A stretch of 64,000 bases of DNA from Mycobacterium sp. SMC-8 (GCF_025263565.1 NZ_CP079865.1:868001-932000), one strand, 5' to 3'; numbered from the stretch's first letter, positions 16,597 through 25,631 are shown. Numbers and translations: made by a program. Notes: generated from the sequence alone by a model not told the origin.

Positions 16597-17595
16597 GATA
16601 GCCGCGGCGAGCTGGCTGTGCAGCGCGGCGCGGTCCAGACCGCCGAGGGCCGCCAGAGCCTCGAACCGGGCCGGCACCTCGGCGGGATTGTTCGCGTGTA
16701 CGGTCCCGGCGCCGCCGTCATGGCCGGTGTTCAGGGCCGTCAGCAGGTCCACCACTTCGGCTCCACGTACCTCGCCGACGACGATGCGGTCGGGTCGCAT
16801 CCGCAACGCCTGCCGGACGAGGTCACGCACGGTGACCTCACCGGCGCCCTCGACGTTCGCGCACCGCGCCACCAGTTTGACCAGATGGGGGTGCGCGGGC
16901 GCGAGCTCGGCGGCGTCCTCGACGCAGACGATGCGCTCCCGGCCCGGTACCGCGGCGAGCAGCGCCGCGAGCAAGGTGGTCTTGCCGGCACCCGTACCGC
17001 CGGAGATCACGAACGCCAGCCGCGCGCCGATCACGCCGCGCAGCAGCTCGGCCGCCTCTGGGCCGACCGCGCCCGCGGCGGCCAGCGCGTCGAGGTTCTG
17101 ATTGGCCGGCCGCAGCACGCGCAGTGACAGGCAGGTGCCGCCGGCGGCGACCGGCGGCAAGACCGCGTGCAGCCGGACGTTGAGCGCGGCCCCCGGCTGT
17201 GCGGCGCCCAGTCCGCTCAGATTCCCGTCCACCCACGGTCGGGCTTCGTCGAGTCGGCGGCCGGCCGCCAGCGCCAGCCGCTGCGCGAGCCGGCGCACCG
17301 CCGCGTCGTCGGCGAACCGCAGATCGGTCCGTCGTAAGCCGGTGCCATCGTCGACCCACACCGCGTCGGGTGCGGTCACGAGCACATCCGTGACGCCGGG
17401 TGCCGACAGCAGCGGATCGAGGATGCCCGCGCCGAGCAGTTCGGTCTGAAGTTGGCGAAGGTTGGTCAGCACTTCGGCGTCGCCGAGGACACCGCCGGAC
17501 TCGGCGCGGATCGCGGCGGCGACCACGCTGGGCCGAAGCGGGGACGACTGCGCGGCCAGCCGCTCCCGCACCCGGTCGATCAGCGGGGCGCTCAT
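16597..17595 (-). pseudogene. tadA: tadA 5' fragment (Tad secretion ATPase), truncated by transposon
   Basis: Encodes the first 333 of 392 residues of the CpaF/TadA ATPase that powers Flp pilus assembly. Visible are Walker A (SGGTGAGKTTLL, near residue 185), a Walker B-type region (RIVCVEDAAELAPAHPH), RMRPDRIVVGEVRGAE, and the His box in LNTGHDGGAGTVHANNP. The ATG at 17595 overlaps the ssd stop. Past 16597 the frame runs 29 codons into the transposon and stops at 16507, replacing the last 59 native residues with foreign sequence. The core ATPase motifs survive, but the C-terminal domain is lost, so the pilus is probably non-functional. Confidence 0.9.
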
Positions 17596-18692
17596 GCGGC
17601 GGCCTCGACGGCCGGCCCGAGTTGCGGATTCTGGCCGAGTACGGCTAACACCTCGCGGGCCGCGCGGGCCAGTGGTGAGCGGGTCCGCACACGCAACCCG
17701 CCACGCTCGAGCGAACTTTCGACACCGGGCTGCGGTCGCATCGCCGCGAGCACGGGCAGACCGACGATGCGCGCGACATCCAGCGGGCGCAGGCCGCCCG
17801 GGGACGGCCCGCGCACGACGACGCCGGCATTGGGGTTGATGGCCGTCGCCCACGTCGCGGTCACAGCGGCCGCGGCGCACGAACGGACATCGGCGGGCGT
17901 GACCAACACCACCAGATCCGCCGCCGACACGGCCGTGTCGCTCGCCGGGCCGGGCCGCCGCGCCACGTCGCAGACGACGGTCAGACCGGCGCGGCTGCCG
18001 GCCTCGACCACGGCTTCCAGCGGCGCGGCATCGATGTCGTTGCTGACAGCGCCACCAGACAACACCCGACTGGCAGAGAGGATGCTCACGCCGTGCCGCG
18101 ACGGGAGCGCATCGCGGAGGGCGGAGAAGGCGATCCGCCCACCTGCCGGCGAAAGATCGGGCCACCGCAAACCGGGTTCGGTCTCACTGCCCAGGACCAG
18201 ATCGAGCCCACCGCCCCACGGATCCCCGTCGATCAAAAGGGATTTCGCGCCGATCTTCGCCAGCGCGGTCGCGAATACCGACGCGCCTCCCCCACCGCGG
18301 CCGGCCAGCACGGCCACCACCGGTCCTCGCGCGCCGGTGTGCCGTGCGGCGTCGGCGGCGTCGGCCAGCACGGCCATCAGCGCGCGATCATCTGCGGGCA
18401 ACGTCACAACGCGTTGCACACCGACAGCCACCGCAGCCTCCCAGTCGCTGCGCTCGGGCGCTGCTGCGCCGCTGATCAGAAGCACTCTGGGACGTCGGGG
18501 CAGATTACGCGCGGCACACCGGCGGGCGGCCGCGGCGTCGAGCAGCACCGCCGCCGCCCCGGACCACACCCGATGACTGGACGGATCCGCCGCGCGCACG
18601 ACCTGCATGCCTGCGGCGGCGACGATCCGGTCGACGTCGGTGCCCAGCAGCGGGTCGTCGACCAGAACCAGGATGGCGTCGGAGGCGGACAT
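17592..18692 (-). CDS. ssd: Septum-site-determining protein Ssd / TadZ-CpaE-like ATPase
   Basis: A 366-residue MinD/ParA-superfamily protein. An N-terminal receiver-like domain (about residues 1-115) precedes a degenerate P-loop (LAGRGGGGASVFATAL, near 130), and DGDPWGGGLDLVLG follows. The Lys of a normal deviant Walker A is absent. It corresponds to Rv3660c, described as a septum-site regulator, and sits where tadZ/cpaE sits in Tad operons, so a role in placing the pilus machine is equally plausible. It is the first gene of the tad operon; its stop overlaps the tadA start. Confidence 0.85.
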   Translation of the reverse strand: MSASDAILVLVDDPLLGTDVDRIVAAAGMQVVRAADPSSHRVWSGAAAVLLDAAAARRCAARNLPRRPRVLLISGAAAPERSDWEAAVAVGVQRVVTLPADDRALMAVLADAADAARHTGARGPVVAVLAGRGGGGASVFATALAKIGAKSLLIDGDPWGGGLDLVLGSETEPGLRWPDLSPAGGRIAFSALRDALPSRHGVSILSASRVLSGGAVSNDIDAAPLEAVVEAGSRAGLTVVCDVARRPGPASDTAVSAADLVVLVTPADVRSCAAAAVTATWATAINPNAGVVVRGPSPGGLRPLDVARIVGLPVLAAMRPQPGVESSLERGGLRVRTRSPLARAAREVLAVLGQNPQLGPAVEAAA

Positions 18693-18891
18693 GACCCCAG
18701 CCTCGACCGGTTCCGCACCGCAGGCCAGGGCCCTGGAGGGTCCTGGCTACGATCTGTGGATCGACGCGAGACTGTGAATAACCGGCGGACAGCACGTCCG
18801 TGCGCAGCGAAAACAGCATTCCGCAACGTCGTTTTCGGGACATTTTCTATCCGCTTTGCGAAAGCCGCCACGACTTTGCCAATAGCCCCCA

Positions 18892-18988
18892 CAAAAGGGA
18901 CGACCCCCGCCAGGGGGGGAGGAGGCGGAGGTCGTCGTGTATCAGCCCCGGGGGGTCGGGCTGATGCACACCCGGCATAAGCCGAGTA
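18892..18988 (-). ncRNA. 6C: 6C (B11) small RNA
   Basis: On the minus strand a -10 hexamer TATAGT (19000-18995) precedes two stem-loops. The first pairs ATCAGCCC with GGGCTGAT (18958-18965 and 18941-18948) around a loop with six C. The second is a 13-bp stem (18924-18936 with 18899-18911, one mismatch) around a C-rich loop, ending in CCTTTTGT. Two hairpins with C-rich loops, the second a terminator, and a length near 95 nt are the hallmark of the actinobacterial 6C RNA. In M. tuberculosis B11 lies at this same place, between Rv3660c and Rv3661. Confidence 0.85.
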
Positions 18989-19136
18989 ATGACAACTATA
19001 CACACGCCGGACAGGGCCGGCGCAAGTATCGAAATGGCAACAACCCGGGCAGAGACCAGGAAAGATGCAGTCGCAGACAGGTGTCGTGATCTGCCAATTT
19101 GTACGATCTGCCGCAATCTGTCACACAGCCCACGCC

Positions 19137-19142
19137 TATGCT
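19137..19142 (+). promoter_or_regulatory. -10 element TATGCT for a leaderless transcript
   Basis: TATGCT ends seven bases before the GTG start at 19149. Transcription from it would begin at or next to the start codon, giving a leaderless mRNA, which is common in mycobacteria. No convincing -35 is visible. Confidence 0.4.
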
Positions 19143-19148
19143 GACCAT

Positions 19149-20006
19149 GTGACGTCACCCGAGCCGGCGACCGAGGGTAGCCAGGCACCGACAGCGGCGG
19201 CTCCGTCGGAGACTCCCGTTCGCACAGCGGCCTTCTTCGATCTCGACAAAACCGTCATTGCGAAATCGAGCACTTTGGCTTTCAGCAAACCGTTCTTCAG
19301 CCAAGGGCTAATCAATCGGCGCACCGTGCTGAAGTCGTCGTATGCGCAATTCCTATTCCTTATGTCAGGGGCCGACCACGACCAGATGGACCGGATGCGC
19401 TCCTACATCACCAACATGTGCGCGGGGTGGGATGTCGAGCAGGTGAAAGCCATCGTCGGCGAGACCCTGCACGAGATCGTCACCCCGTTGGTGTTCGCTG
19501 AGGCCGCCGAGCTGATTGCCGACCACAAGCTGTGCGGCCGCGACGTGGTGGTGGTTTCCGCGTCCGGCGAGGAGATCGTGGCACCCATCGCCCGTGCGCT
19601 GGGCGCCACCCACGCGATGGCCACGCGGATGGTGGTCGACGAGGGCAAGTACACCGGCGACATCGCCTTCTACTGCTACGGCGAGGGCAAGGTCGAGGCC
19701 ATCCGCGCCCTCGCCGACCGAGAGGGTTACGCGCTCGAGCATTGCTACGCCTACTCGGATTCGATCACCGATCTGCCGATGCTCGAACTGGTCGGGCATC
19801 CGACCGTGGTGAACCCCGACCGGGCGCTGCGCAAAGAAGCGGCCGCCCGTGGGTGGCCGGCGCGCACGTTCTCCAAACCGATGTCGCTGCGCGACCGGAT
19901 CCCCGCGCCGTCCGGGGCGGCCGTCGCGACCACCGCCGCGGTAGGGGTGAGCGCACTGGCTGCGGGCGCCCTGACGTACTCGCTGTTGCGCCGATTCGCG
20001 TTCTGA
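19149..20006 (+). CDS. HAD-superfamily phosphatase (SerB-like), Rv3661-like
   Basis: A 285-residue protein. Motif I (AAFFDLDKTVI, about residue 32) carries the catalytic Asp pair. Downstream are VVSASGEEIV (motif II) and YAYSDSITDLPML (motif IV). This is the HAD-IB subgroup that includes phosphoserine phosphatase-like enzymes; the substrate is unknown. A C-terminal hydrophobic stretch (about residues 258-278) suggests a tail anchor. The GTG at 19149 was chosen because a good -10 lies just upstream and the ATG at 19147 is out of frame. It lies between two small RNAs. Confidence 0.85.
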   Translation: MTSPEPATEGSQAPTAAAPSETPVRTAAFFDLDKTVIAKSSTLAFSKPFFSQGLINRRTVLKSSYAQFLFLMSGADHDQMDRMRSYITNMCAGWDVEQVKAIVGETLHEIVTPLVFAEAAELIADHKLCGRDVVVVSASGEEIVAPIARALGATHAMATRMVVDEGKYTGDIAFYCYGEGKVEAIRALADREGYALEHCYAYSDSITDLPMLELVGHPTVVNPDRALRKEAAARGWPARTFSKPMSLRDRIPAPSGAAVATTAAVGVSALAAGALTYSLLRRFAF

Positions 20007-20081
20007 GGCAAGCCACCTGCACCGACACACCGGTTGCTGGACCGGGAGAGTAACGATCCGGGTTCGCACCCTGATTGGCAC

Positions 20082-20110
20082 TTGATGTGACCGTGGTCAC
20101 GGAGTACAAA
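20082..20110 (+). promoter_or_regulatory. Promoter of Ms1 RNA
   Basis: TTGATG (20082-20087) and TACAAA (20105-20110) are separated by 17 bases, a good sigma-A spacing. Transcription would start near 20117, in a 447-bp gap without a gene. Confidence 0.6.
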
Positions 20111-20116
20111 GGAACG

Positions 20117-20432
20117 CAAGGCAGCCGGGTGAGGCCAAGGCCGAGCCGGAAGAGAAGGCTCGATCTCCCGATCTCGGCTCCTAGCACGGGTCCCGGAACC
20201 CACGCGGCGCACGCACCGCGGGAGAGGTGAAGGCGTTGCGGGCCTGCGTGATTGCGAAGATCTGACGGCCATTGCAGCCCTTTGGGTTGGGCTGCAGCCG
20301 TAGCGGAGCGCAATTACGCCGAGGCCACCCACGCAACCCGATATTGCACGCTTGGTAACCGGTGACCCGTGCTAGCGGGCGGTGAGCCGACTCGGTCGCA
20401 AGACCGATCGGAGCACCGCCCGCTTCGTGTTG
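20117..20432 (+). ncRNA. ms1: Ms1 / MTS2823 RNA polymerase-binding RNA
   Basis: A gap of about 450 bp follows the Rv3661-like gene. It holds a good promoter (20082-20110), many paired segments (for example GCAGCCC at 20274-20280 with GGGCTGC near 20289) and a strong terminator hairpin at 20374-20424. The predicted transcript is about 315 nt. In M. tuberculosis the 300-nt MTS2823 (ncRv13661), homologue of M. smegmatis Ms1, lies just after Rv3661 on this strand. Ms1 binds core RNA polymerase in stationary phase. The call rests on position, size and architecture, not on an alignment. Confidence 0.75.
20374..20424 (+). terminator. Terminator hairpin of Ms1
   Basis: AGCGGGCGGTG (20374-20384) pairs exactly with CACCGCCCGCT (20414-20424). 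An inner hairpin CGGTC-GCAA-GACCG lies between them. It is followed by TCGTGTT, a weak T-rich run. Confidence 0.75.
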
Positions 20433-20453
20433 CTGGAGGGCGCGGACGCCGGG

Positions 20454-21200
20454 TCAGGACGTCGCGGCCTGCGCAATCGAGAGCGCTTCGCGCGCGCCCG
20501 CGTGCAGCGCCTCGCTGCTTAACACCAGCCATGCCGCCAGACCGTCCGGCGTTCCGGAGGCGAATCCCCGTGCCGCAGCGCGGTAGTCACCGGATCGCCG
20601 CATCCAGTGCACCTCGGGCACCCCGAGCCCGTGCGGGTCCAGACCGGTGGCGATCGTGATGAGCCGCGAGACCGCCCTCGCGACCACACCGTCGGCGGTG
20701 CCGAACGGTTCCAGCGTCAGCAGTTCCCCGTGCGCGACCGCGGCCAGCACGGTCGCAGGCACCCGTGTTCCGCCGGTGGCGAGGTCGGCGAGCAGCTCCA
20801 GCCGGCGCCCCACCCCTTCCCGCGGCCGGCCCAGCGCGTCGTCGCCGACCAGGTCGGCCGCGGCCAACGCGTGCAGTCTGGCGATGGCCTGCAGCGGGGC
20901 GCGCCGCCACACTCCGACCAGTGCCCCTTCCCCGCCTTCGAGCGCCTCGGCGACCCGCAGCGCTCCGGCGAGCACCGGGTCGCGGTCTCCGTCCGGCGCG
21001 AACTGCAGTGGCCCGCCGTCGAGCACGGACGACGCGCGCGCGGCCCGCAGGGACGCCTCGGCGGCGTTCTTGGGCCAGCCGCGCAGGTTCGTACGGTGCC
21101 GGTGAGCCCTGCCCAGCGCTTCCCGGGCCTCGTCGCCGGCCTGCGCGACCCCGGGTAACGTCGTCAGCGGCGCCAACGGATCGCCGGCGGTCGGGCTCAT
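20454..21200 (-). CDS. Conserved hypothetical protein, Rv3662c-like
   Basis: A 248-residue helical protein rich in Ala and Leu, with REALGRAHRHRTNLRGWPKN near the N-terminus followed by EASLRAARASSVLDGG. That stretch is loosely like the N-terminal region of Fic-type proteins, but no HPFxxGNGR motif is present, so I make no functional claim. The ATG at 21200 was chosen; the frame stays open to 21311. It converges on Ms1 and is divergent from acs. In M. tuberculosis the dpp peptide-transport operon follows Rv3662c; it is absent here. Confidence 0.7.
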   Translation of the reverse strand: MSPTAGDPLAPLTTLPGVAQAGDEAREALGRAHRHRTNLRGWPKNAAEASLRAARASSVLDGGPLQFAPDGDRDPVLAGALRVAEALEGGEGALVGVWRRAPLQAIARLHALAAADLVGDDALGRPREGVGRRLELLADLATGGTRVPATVLAAVAHGELLTLEPFGTADGVVARAVSRLITIATGLDPHGLGVPEVHWMRRSGDYRAAARGFASGTPDGLAAWLVLSSEALHAGAREALSIAQAATS

Positions 21201-21346
21201 CGAAGGGCACCAGGGGTCACGCGTGGACACGGTAGTCGACCAGTGACCGCGCGCGCCGTGACGTTCGTCGCGGCGAAAGCGCCGCCCACAGCCGTAGAAG
21301 TGAGTTGCCAACCTCTTTGCAACGTTGGGTGACTACCCTCACACAC

Positions 21347-23308
21347 ATGACCGAGACGCATGTGGACGCGGTTGCGTCCTACCCCCCGGCTCCTGAGTTC
21401 GCCGCGAACGCCAACGCCACCGAGGCACTCTACGAGGAGGCCGAGGCCGACCGCTTGGCGTTCTGGGCGAAGCAGGCCGACCGGCTGAGTTGGGAGACCC
21501 CGTTCACCGAAGTGCTGGACTGGTCGGACGCGCCGTTCGCGAAGTGGTTCGTCGGCGGCAAGCTCAACGTCGCCTACAACTGCGTCGACCGCCACGTCGA
21601 GGCCGGCAACGGCGACCGCGTCGCGATCCACTGGGAGGGCGAGCCGGTCGGCGACGCCCGCGACATCACCTACGCACAGCTCAAGGACGAGGTGTGCCAG
21701 GCCGCGAACGCGTTCGCCGAACTCGGCCTGCGGGCCGGCGACCGCGTCGCCATCTACATGCCGATGGTGCCTGAGGCGATCATCGCCATGCTGGCGTGCG
21801 CGCGTCTGGGTGCGATGCACAGCGTCGTGTTCGCGGGCTTCTCCGCCAGCGCGCTGAAGGCCCGCATCGATGATGCGCAGGCCAAGCTGGTCATCACGAC
21901 CGACGGACAATATCGCCGCGGGAAGGCGGTCTCGCTGAAGGAGGGTGTCGACGAGGCCATCGACGGGCTCGGTGACGGCAGCCCGGTCGAGCACGTCGTG
22001 GTGGTCCGCCGCACCGGCATCGACACCCCGTGGACCGAGGGCCGCGACCTGTGGTGGGACAAGGTCGTCCCGAAGGCGTCGACCGAGCACACGCCTGAGG
22101 CTTTCGACTCCGAGCAACCGCTGTTCCTGCTGTACACCTCGGGCACCACCGGCAAGCCCAAGGGCATCATGCACACCTCGGGGGGCTACCTCACCCAGGC
22201 CGCCTACACGCACTTCAACGTGTTCGATCTCAAACCCGAGAGCGACGTGTACTGGTGCACCGCCGACATCGGCTGGGTCACCGGGCACACCTACATCGTG
22301 TACGGCCCGCTGGCCAACGGCGCCACTCAGGTGGTCTACGAGGGCACCCCGGCCTCGCCCGATGAGCATCGCCACTACCAGGTCATCGAAAAGTACGGCG
22401 TCACCATCTATTACACCGCTCCGACGCTGGTCCGCACGTTCATGAAGTGGGGCCGTCAGCTGCCCGCCGAGCACGACCTGTCGAGTCTGCGTCTGCTCGG
22501 GTCGGTCGGCGAGCCGATCAACCCGGAGGCGTGGCGCTGGTACCGGATGGCGTTCGGCGGGGACAAGACCCCGGTCGTGGACACCTGGTGGCAGACCGAG
22601 ACCGGCGCGATCATGATCTCGCCGCTGCCCGGCGTGACGGCGTGCAAGCCGGGATCGGCGATGCGCGCGCTGCCCGGCATCTCGGCCAAGATCGTCGACG
22701 ATGACGGCAACGAGCTCGAGCCGTCCGCTGACTTCGGCGAGCACGTCACCGGCTACCTGGTGCTCGACAAGCCGTGGCCGGCGATGCTGCGCGGCATCTG
22801 GGGTGATGAGGAGCGGTTCAAGGAGACCTACTGGTCCCGCTTCGCCGAGCAGGGCTGGTACTTCGCCGGCGACGGCGCCCGGTACGGCAGCGACGGCGAG
22901 ATCTGGGTGCTGGGCCGCATCGACGACGTCATGAACATCTCCGGGCACCGGATCTCCACCGCCGAGGTGGAATCCGCGCTCGTCGGGCACTCGGGCGTGG
23001 CCGAGGCGGCGGTCGTCGGCGCCACCGACGAGCACACCGGTCAGGCCATCTGCGCGTTCGTCATCCTCAAGTCCAGCGCGCACGGCGGGCAGGAGGACAT
23101 GATCGACGAGCTGCGCGCCGAGGTGGCCCGGGAGATCTCCCCGATAGCGAAACCGCGCGAGATCCACGTCGTGCCGGAGCTGCCCAAGACCCGCAGCGGC
23201 AAGATCATGCGGCGGCTGCTGCGTGACGTCGCCGAGGGCCGCGAGCTCGGCGACACCTCGACGCTGGTGGATCCGAGCGTGTTCGAGGCGATCCGGGCGA
23301 GCAAGTAG
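21347..23308 (+). CDS. acs: Acetyl-CoA synthetase
   Basis: A 653-residue AMP-forming ligase that makes acetyl-CoA from acetate, ATP and CoA. The adenylate-forming motif YTSGTTGKPKG is near residue 264, with VDTWWQTETG near 411 and the C-terminal RSGKIMRRLLR, which carries the Lys controlled by acetylation in this family. Length matches the usual 640-660 residues. The ATG at 21347 starts MTETHVDAV; the longer frame from 21305 has no support. It is monocistronic, and converges with the serine protease gene after 12 bp. Confidence 0.95.
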   Translation: MTETHVDAVASYPPAPEFAANANATEALYEEAEADRLAFWAKQADRLSWETPFTEVLDWSDAPFAKWFVGGKLNVAYNCVDRHVEAGNGDRVAIHWEGEPVGDARDITYAQLKDEVCQAANAFAELGLRAGDRVAIYMPMVPEAIIAMLACARLGAMHSVVFAGFSASALKARIDDAQAKLVITTDGQYRRGKAVSLKEGVDEAIDGLGDGSPVEHVVVVRRTGIDTPWTEGRDLWWDKVVPKASTEHTPEAFDSEQPLFLLYTSGTTGKPKGIMHTSGGYLTQAAYTHFNVFDLKPESDVYWCTADIGWVTGHTYIVYGPLANGATQVVYEGTPASPDEHRHYQVIEKYGVTIYYTAPTLVRTFMKWGRQLPAEHDLSSLRLLGSVGEPINPEAWRWYRMAFGGDKTPVVDTWWQTETGAIMISPLPGVTACKPGSAMRALPGISAKIVDDDGNELEPSADFGEHVTGYLVLDKPWPAMLRGIWGDEERFKETYWSRFAEQGWYFAGDGARYGSDGEIWVLGRIDDVMNISGHRISTAEVESALVGHSGVAEAAVVGATDEHTGQAICAFVILKSSAHGGQEDMIDELRAEVAREISPIAKPREIHVVPELPKTRSGKIMRRLLRDVAEGRELGDTSTLVDPSVFEAIRASK

Positions 23309-23320
23309 GCCGCGGGAAAG

Positions 23321-24025
23321 CTAGCCCGCCCCGACGGGTACGAAACCGCTGCCGGGCCGGCCCTTGGCGGTGATGTCGGCCAGCTGCGTGTTGAACGACA
23401 TGGTCACCGCCGGGGTGTGCAGCGGGATGAATTTGATCACGCACGTCGGCAGGTCCTCGGAGAACGCGCCGTGGATCATGCCGACGAGCCGGTTGTTGAC
23501 GGTGACGGGTGCGCCGGAGTCACCCGGCTGCCCGCACACCTGGTTGACGATGGTCCCCGGCTGTTCTCCGGGGCCCCAGGTGACTCCGCACGAATATCCG
23601 GTGGTGCGACCGAGTTTGCAGGCCACGTCGCCGAAGCGGGGATCTGGCGCCAGGCCGTCGATGCGGAAGCCGTTGACCGTGTTGACGGGTGTGACCTTGG
23701 CCGGGTCGAACTTGATGACGGCGTAGTCGAGGATGTCGTTGCCCGCGACCATCGTCCCGACGGGGCCCGCGTCCTGATCGGCCTCCGCGGCGACGACGGC
23801 GCCCGGGCCGCCGCAGTGCGCCGAGGTGAACCCGATCAGGCTGCCCTGGCTGTCGGTGCCGATGGCGGTCAGCGTGCACAGCGTCTCGCCGTCGACGACG
23901 AGCCCGGAGCCGCCACCGAGGGCCACCGGCGGTGCGGCGTGGGCGGGAACGGTGGCGAGGGTCAGCAGGGCGACCAGAGCCAGGAGCGCCGCGCGGACCG
24001 GCAGAAAGCGCCCGCTCGTGTTCAA
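23321..24025 (-). CDS. Secreted chymotrypsin-like serine protease, Rv3668c-like
   Basis: A 234-residue exported protein. The signal peptide (basic start, hydrophobic core about residues 10-28, cleavage near AHA) is followed by the catalytic triad: His in TSAHCGG, Asp in ILDYAVIKFD, Ser in GQPGDSGAPV. Several Cys probably form disulfides. The physiological substrate is unknown. The gene is single and converges with acs. Confidence 0.88.
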   Translation of the reverse strand: MNTSGRFLPVRAALLALVALLTLATVPAHAAPPVALGGGSGLVVDGETLCTLTAIGTDSQGSLIGFTSAHCGGPGAVVAAEADQDAGPVGTMVAGNDILDYAVIKFDPAKVTPVNTVNGFRIDGLAPDPRFGDVACKLGRTTGYSCGVTWGPGEQPGTIVNQVCGQPGDSGAPVTVNNRLVGMIHGAFSEDLPTCVIKFIPLHTPAVTMSFNTQLADITAKGRPGSGFVPVGAG

Positions 24026-24161
24026 ATGTCAATCCCCTATCGAGGTGCCCGACCCGCCCAGCAAGGAACTCGCGCAGTCTATCCTCGGGCGGAATCGTTT
24101 AGTGGGACGCCACGTGGCAACATGAACGCGACCGAGAAGAGTGGCCGGAAGGAAGCCCCGC

Positions 24162-24668
24162 GTGAGCGATCGCAGAAACGGCGTGCCGAACACCGTGACG
24201 TCGATACCGCTGGTGGACCCTCACGCACCGAAACCCGACCCGTCGATCGGGGATCTGGTCAAGGACGCGACCGCGCAGGTGTCGACGCTGGTGCGGGCCG
24301 AGGTCGAGCTGGCCAAGGCCGAGATCACCCGGGACGTCAAGAAAGGGCTCACCGGCAGCGTCTTCTTCATCGCCGCGCTGGTCGTGCTGTTCTATTCGAC
24401 CTTCTTCTTCTTCTTTTTCCTGGCCGAGCTGCTCGACAACTGGCTGTGGAAATGGGCGGCCTATCTGATCGTCTTCGGCATCATGGTCGTTCTCACCGGG
24501 CTGCTCGCGCTGTTCGGTTACCTGAAGGTGCGCCGTATTCGGGGTCCCCAGAAGACCATCGAGACGGTCAAGGAGATCCCGGAGGCGTTCACCCCCGGCC
24601 CGGACAAGAGAACCGTAGCGACCACCAACGGCGATCCGTCGACGCAAAAAGACCCCTCAGGCTGGTAA
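24162..24668 (+). CDS. Membrane protein of the DUF1469/holin-like family, Rv3669-like
   Basis: A 168-residue protein. A polar amphipathic N-terminal half (LVKDATAQVSTLVRAEVELAKAEITRD) is followed by two transmembrane helices (about residues 70-95 and 103-128), the first unusually Phe-rich, and a soluble tail. This is the arrangement of the actinobacterial phage-holin superfamily 6 proteins; the role is unknown. I chose the GTG at 24162 because GGAAGG lies about 9 bases upstream. Its stop overlaps the ephE start by one base (TAATG). Confidence 0.8.
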   Translation: MSDRRNGVPNTVTSIPLVDPHAPKPDPSIGDLVKDATAQVSTLVRAEVELAKAEITRDVKKGLTGSVFFIAALVVLFYSTFFFFFFLAELLDNWLWKWAAYLIVFGIMVVLTGLLALFGYLKVRRIRGPQKTIETVKEIPEAFTPGPDKRTVATTNGDPSTQKDPSGW

Positions 24669-25627
24669 TGAACCCACCCGATCCGTCGGTGGTGCGCATC
24701 GGCGGGCCGTGGCGGCATCTGGACGTGCACGCCAACGGGATTCGTTTCCACGTGGTGGAAGCGCAGCGCCCAGCCGAGCTCGACGACCGGTCACGCCCGT
24801 TGACGGACCGCCCGCTGGTCATCCTGCTGCACGGATTCGGGTCATTCTGGTGGTCGTGGCGCCATCAGCTCACCGGTCTGACCGGTGCCCGCGTCGTGGC
24901 CGTGGACCTGCGCGGCTACGGCGGCAGCGACAAGCCGCCGCGCGGATACGACGGGTGGACGCTGGCCGGGGACACCGCGGGCTTGGTCCGGGCACTGGGC
25001 CACAACAGCGCCACCCTGGTCGGCCACGCAGACGGCGGCCTGGTCTGCTGGGCCACCTCGGTGCTGCATCCGCGAGCCGTGCGGGCAATCGCGGTGGTCA
25101 GCTCCCCGCACCCGGCCGCACTGCGCACCTCGACCCTGACCCGGCGCGATCAGGGTCGGGCCCTGCTGCCGTGGATGTTGCGCTATCAGGTGCCGATGTG
25201 GCCCGAGCGCGCGCTGACCCGCCACGACGGCGCCGAGATCGAGCGGCTGGTGCGCAGCCGGTCCACGGCCAAATGGCACGCCAGCGAGGATTTCGCGGAG
25301 ACCGTCGGCCATCTTCGGCGCGCCATCCAGATCCCGTCGGCGGCCCACTGCGCCCTGGAGTACCAGCGCTGGGCGGTGCGCAGCCAGCTGCGCGGTGAGG
25401 GGCGCCGCTTCATGGGTTCGATGAAGCGGCCGCTGGGGGTGCCGGTGCTGCATCTGCGTGGGGACGCCGACCCGTATGTGCTGGCCGATCCGGTGCAGCG
25501 CACCCAGCGCTACGCCCCGCACGGCCGGTACGTCTCGATCGACGGCGCCGGTCACTACAGCCATGAGGAAGCACCGGAAGCGGTCAACGAACAGCTGCGC
25601 GGCTTCCTGGGCCAGGTGTACGGCTGA
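24668..25627 (+). CDS. ephE: Alpha/beta hydrolase, EphE-like, with substituted nucleophile
   Basis: A 319-residue alpha/beta-hydrolase fold of the epoxide-hydrolase family. The oxyanion motif HGFGSFWWSWRHQ is near residue 58, the nucleophile elbow reads VGHADGGLV near 120, the acid is in RGDADPYV, and the catalytic His in GAGHYSHEE. In active epoxide hydrolases the elbow is GHDWGG. Here the nucleophile position is Ala and the Asp is one residue later, so catalysis may be altered or lost. It is coupled to the upstream membrane gene and corresponds to Rv3670. Confidence 0.82.
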   Translation: MNPPDPSVVRIGGPWRHLDVHANGIRFHVVEAQRPAELDDRSRPLTDRPLVILLHGFGSFWWSWRHQLTGLTGARVVAVDLRGYGGSDKPPRGYDGWTLAGDTAGLVRALGHNSATLVGHADGGLVCWATSVLHPRAVRAIAVVSSPHPAALRTSTLTRRDQGRALLPWMLRYQVPMWPERALTRHDGAEIERLVRSRSTAKWHASEDFAETVGHLRRAIQIPSAAHCALEYQRWAVRSQLRGEGRRFMGSMKRPLGVPVLHLRGDADPYVLADPVQRTQRYAPHGRYVSIDGAGHYSHEEAPEAVNEQLRGFLGQVYG

Positions 25628-25631
25628 CGGG

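Noticed and set aside
16507..18165. 552-residue extended minus-strand frame for tadA
   Set aside because: The first 190 residues are the out-of-frame antisense-like reading of ssd; the ATG at 17595 with the ATGA overlap is the real start.
20454..21200. Possible Fic-domain protein
   Set aside because: Only a loose N-terminal resemblance; the HPFxxGNGR active-site motif is absent.
21197..23167. 656-residue minus-strand open frame opposite acs
   Set aside because: It mirrors the codons of acs in antisense, has no family motif, and the plus-strand gene is certain.
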